Assembly: GCF_934372025.1 (NCBI RefSeq) | Contig: NZ_CAKROJ010000080.1 | Location: 1-8,087 of the forward strand | DNA length: 8,087 nucleotides | From: an uncultured Blautia sp. | GTDB taxonomy: Bacteria; Bacillota; Clostridia; Lachnospirales; Lachnospiraceae | Direction of reading: 5' to 3' | Shown here: one piece after another, positions 6,547 through 8,087 of the stretch | How positions within the stretch are numbered: position 1 is the stretch's first letter | Layout of the letters: every line of letters starts with the position of its first letter | Made by a program: the position numbers and the translations under genes | The notes under the pieces: model-generated | Seen by the model: only the letters and a program-made list of their open reading frames with translations | What the model was told of the DNA's origin: nothing | Database searches by the model: none

Positions 6547-7664
6547 GAGCAATTGGAATTATTCTGGCTGGCGGAAATAACAACCGCATGAGAGAACTGT
6601 CGGACAAGAGGGCGATTGCGGCAATGCCTGTAGCAGGAAGTTATCGCGCGATCGATTTTGCACTGAGCAATATGGCAAATTCCCATGTACAGAAGGTTGC
6701 CGTACTGACACAGTATAATGCAAGATCCTTAAATGAACACTTAAGTTCGTCAAAATGGTGGGATTTTGGACGTAAGCAGGGTGGTTTGTTTGTATTCACA
6801 CCTACGATCACCAAGGATAACAGTCTGTGGTATCAGGGAACAGCAGATGCAATCTATCAGAATCTTGATTTCCTGAAAAAAAGTCATGAGCCATACGTGA
6901 TCATTGCATCCGGTGACTGTATCTATAAACTGGATTACAACAAGGTTCTGGAATATCATATAGCGAAACGTGCAGATATTACCGTTGTATGTACAACGTG
7001 CAGAGATCAGAATGAGGTAGAGCGTTTTGGCGTTATCCGCATGAATGATGAATGCAGAATCGAAGAATTTGAAGAGAAACCGATCGTTTCTTCTTATAAT
7101 ACGATATCAACAGGTATTTATGTAATAAGAAGAAGACAGCTGATCGAGCTGATCGAAAGAGCTGCCCTGGAAGGCAGACATGATTTTGTAAACGATATCC
7201 TTATCCGTTACAAAAACCTCAAACGAATTTACGGCTATAAAATAGATTCTTACTGGAGCAACATTTCTACTGCAGAGGCATATTATCGTACCAATATGGC
7301 TTTCCTGCAGCCGGAAATCCGCAACTATTTCTTTAAACAGGAACCGGGAATCAAAACAAAGATCGATGATCTTCCGCCGGCAAAATATAATCCGGGGGCA
7401 GTCGTAAAGAACAGTCTGGTTGCAAGCGGATGCATTGTTAATGGAACAGTAGAAAACTCAGTACTGTTTAAGAATGTATACGTAGGCAACAACTGTGTAA
7501 TCAGGAATTCAGTGATTCTAAATGATGTTTATCTGGGAGATAATACTTATATAGAGAACTGTATCGTTGAGAGCAGAGGTACAATCCGGGCAAATTCCTG
7601 TTATAAAGGTGAAGACGGCGAAGTCAGGATCGTTGTCGAAAAAAACGAACGTTACGCATTATAG
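6543..7664 (+). CDS. glgD: GlgD, non-catalytic/regulatory subunit of ADP-glucose pyrophosphorylase
   Basis: A 373-residue paralogue of GlgC that in Firmicutes associates with GlgC and raises or tunes its activity. It keeps the fold: YRAIDFALSN (34-43), WYQGTADAI (96-104), GDCIYKLDY (124-132) and FEEKP (176-180), then a beta-helix C-terminus with repeats such as VYVGNNCVIRNSVIL. The nucleotide loop is degenerate: GGNNNRM (10-16) lacks the second loop glycine of GGxGxR. Aligned without gaps to GlgC, the catalytic-region lysine K28 becomes I25, within AIAAM in place of AKPAV. This fits a subunit with little or no catalysis of its own. The ATG overlaps the glgC stop (ATGA, 6543-6546), so translation is probably coupled. 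It is shorter than GlgC mainly in the C-terminal domain. Confidence 0.95.
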   Translation: MRAIGIILAGGNNNRMRELSDKRAIAAMPVAGSYRAIDFALSNMANSHVQKVAVLTQYNARSLNEHLSSSKWWDFGRKQGGLFVFTPTITKDNSLWYQGTADAIYQNLDFLKKSHEPYVIIASGDCIYKLDYNKVLEYHIAKRADITVVCTTCRDQNEVERFGVIRMNDECRIEEFEEKPIVSSYNTISTGIYVIRRRQLIELIERAALEGRHDFVNDILIRYKNLKRIYGYKIDSYWSNISTAEAYYRTNMAFLQPEIRNYFFKQEPGIKTKIDDLPPAKYNPGAVVKNSLVASGCIVNGTVENSVLFKNVYVGNNCVIRNSVILNDVYLGDNTYIENCIVESRGTIRANSCYKGEDGEVRIVVEKNERYAL

Positions 7665-7683
7665 TTCGTTAAAAAAATGCGTA
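7644..7683 (+). other. Two interlocked inverted repeats at the glgD-spoVG junction
   Basis: Stem A pairs AACGAAC (7644-7650) with GTTCGTT (7664-7670). Stem B pairs TACGCATT (7653-7660) with AATGCGTA (7676-7683). The left arm of B lies in the loop of A and the right arm lies beyond it, so the two stems are either alternatives or a pseudoknot. Neither is followed by a U-run typical of a terminator. They sit just before the spoVG ribosome binding site. Confidence 0.4.
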
Positions 7684-7690
7684 TGAAAAC

Positions 7691-7698
7691 GAAAGGGG
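7691..7698 (+). promoter_or_regulatory. Ribosome binding site that sets the spoVG start
   Basis: GAAAGGGG ends eight bases before ATG at 7707. An earlier in-frame ATG at 7683 has no such site and would add residues outside the conserved SpoVG N-terminus. Confidence 0.75.
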
Positions 7699-7706
7699 TT
7701 AACACC

Positions 7707-8000
7707 ATGAATATTACAGATGTACGTGTGAGAAAAGTTGCGAAGGAAGGAAAAATGAAAGCAGTTGTTTCCATTACGATTGATGAGGAATTTGTAGTTC
7801 ACGATATTAAAGTGATTGAAGGCGAAAAAGGTCTGTTTATTGCAATGCCGAGCCGTAAGGCTACAGATGGAGAATATCGTGATATTGCACATCCGATCAA
7901 TTCTCGCACAAGAGATATGATCCAGACACTGATCCTTGAAAAATATCAGGAAATGCTGGATGCAGAGCCGGAACAGGAACTGACAGAAGCAGCTGAATGA
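7707..8000 (+). CDS. spoVG: SpoVG family RNA/DNA-binding regulator
   Basis: A 97-residue protein, the same length as B. subtilis SpoVG, starting with the typical MNITDVRVRKV and containing the conserved KGLFIAMPSRK (about 41-51) and DIAHPINSRTR (about 59-69). An acidic tail rich in Glu and Ala follows. The family binds nucleic acids and affects sporulation, division and other processes; it also occurs in non-sporulating species, so it does not prove the host makes spores. It lies 42 bases after glgD on the same strand. No strong promoter was seen in the gap; a weak TTGTCG/CATTAT pair with an 18-base spacer (7633-7662) overlaps the end of glgD. It may be co-transcribed with glgCD. A strong terminator follows 46 bases after its stop. 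Confidence 0.96.
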   Translation: MNITDVRVRKVAKEGKMKAVVSITIDEEFVVHDIKVIEGEKGLFIAMPSRKATDGEYRDIAHPINSRTRDMIQTLILEKYQEMLDAEPEQELTEAAE

Positions 8001-8046
8001 TCTTGCACGGAAAAAATCTGTGAGAGATAATAAAATAATAAGAATG

Positions 8047-8087
8047 AAAATCCGGAGACCTGGGAAACTGAGTCTCCGGATTTTTTT
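8047..8087 (+). terminator. Intrinsic terminator after spoVG
   Basis: A perfect 9-bp GC-rich stem, TCCGGAGAC (8051-8059) with GTCTCCGGA (8072-8080), has a 12-base loop and is followed by at least seven T, with the window ending inside the run. Four A precede the stem, so it could also work for transcripts arriving from the right. Confidence 0.92.

Noticed and set aside
5893..6552. A 219-codon minus-strand frame inside glgC
   Set aside because: It lies wholly antisense to strongly conserved glgC sequence and has no recognisable domain.
7677..7706. Upstream start giving SpoVG ten extra residues
   Set aside because: The extra residues are not part of the conserved family N-terminus, and GAAAGGGG is placed for the ATG at 7707.

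Overview
The window looks like chromosomal DNA from a Gram-positive clostridial bacterium, most likely a gut-type Lachnospiraceae. Three things point there: moderate G+C with strong AGGAGG-type ribosome binding sites, a long (394-residue) PRPP synthetase next to DnaD- and DnaI-like replication genes, and a GlgC/GlgD pair followed by SpoVG. This placement is inferred from protein character and gene order, not from a search. No mobile element, CRISPR array, rRNA or tRNA was seen.

Left part (1-4985, minus strand). murC (cell wall precursor ligase) is followed by a 308-base AT-rich intergenic region, then a tightly packed operon dnaD-like / dnaI(dnaC)-like / prs that ends at an intrinsic terminator at the left edge. 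The first two operon genes encode predicted helicase-loading proteins of replication initiation. prs supplies PRPP for nucleotide synthesis. The murC-dnaD gap is the most notable stretch: it holds five perfect matches to the DnaA box (TTATNCACA), all in the same orientation, in two tight clusters about 150 bases apart, plus degenerate boxes, a hairpin and other short repeats. A strong extended -10 promoter for the replication operon lies just downstream.

Middle (4986-5268). This is a divergent promoter region between murC (leftward) and glgC (rightward). Each side has a good sigma-A type promoter, and short palindromes and TTGCAC repeats lie between them.

Right part (5269-8087, plus strand). 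glgC and glgD overlap by 4 bases and encode the two subunits of ADP-glucose pyrophosphorylase, the committed step of glycogen synthesis. GlgD has lost key residues of the nucleotide loop, as expected for a regulatory subunit. spoVG (RNA/DNA-binding developmental regulator) follows after 42 bases and ends at a strong terminator at the right edge.

The genes are ordinary housekeeping functions. The best candidate for something under-described is the DnaA-box array placed upstream of a replication-initiation operon, away from any dnaA gene visible here.
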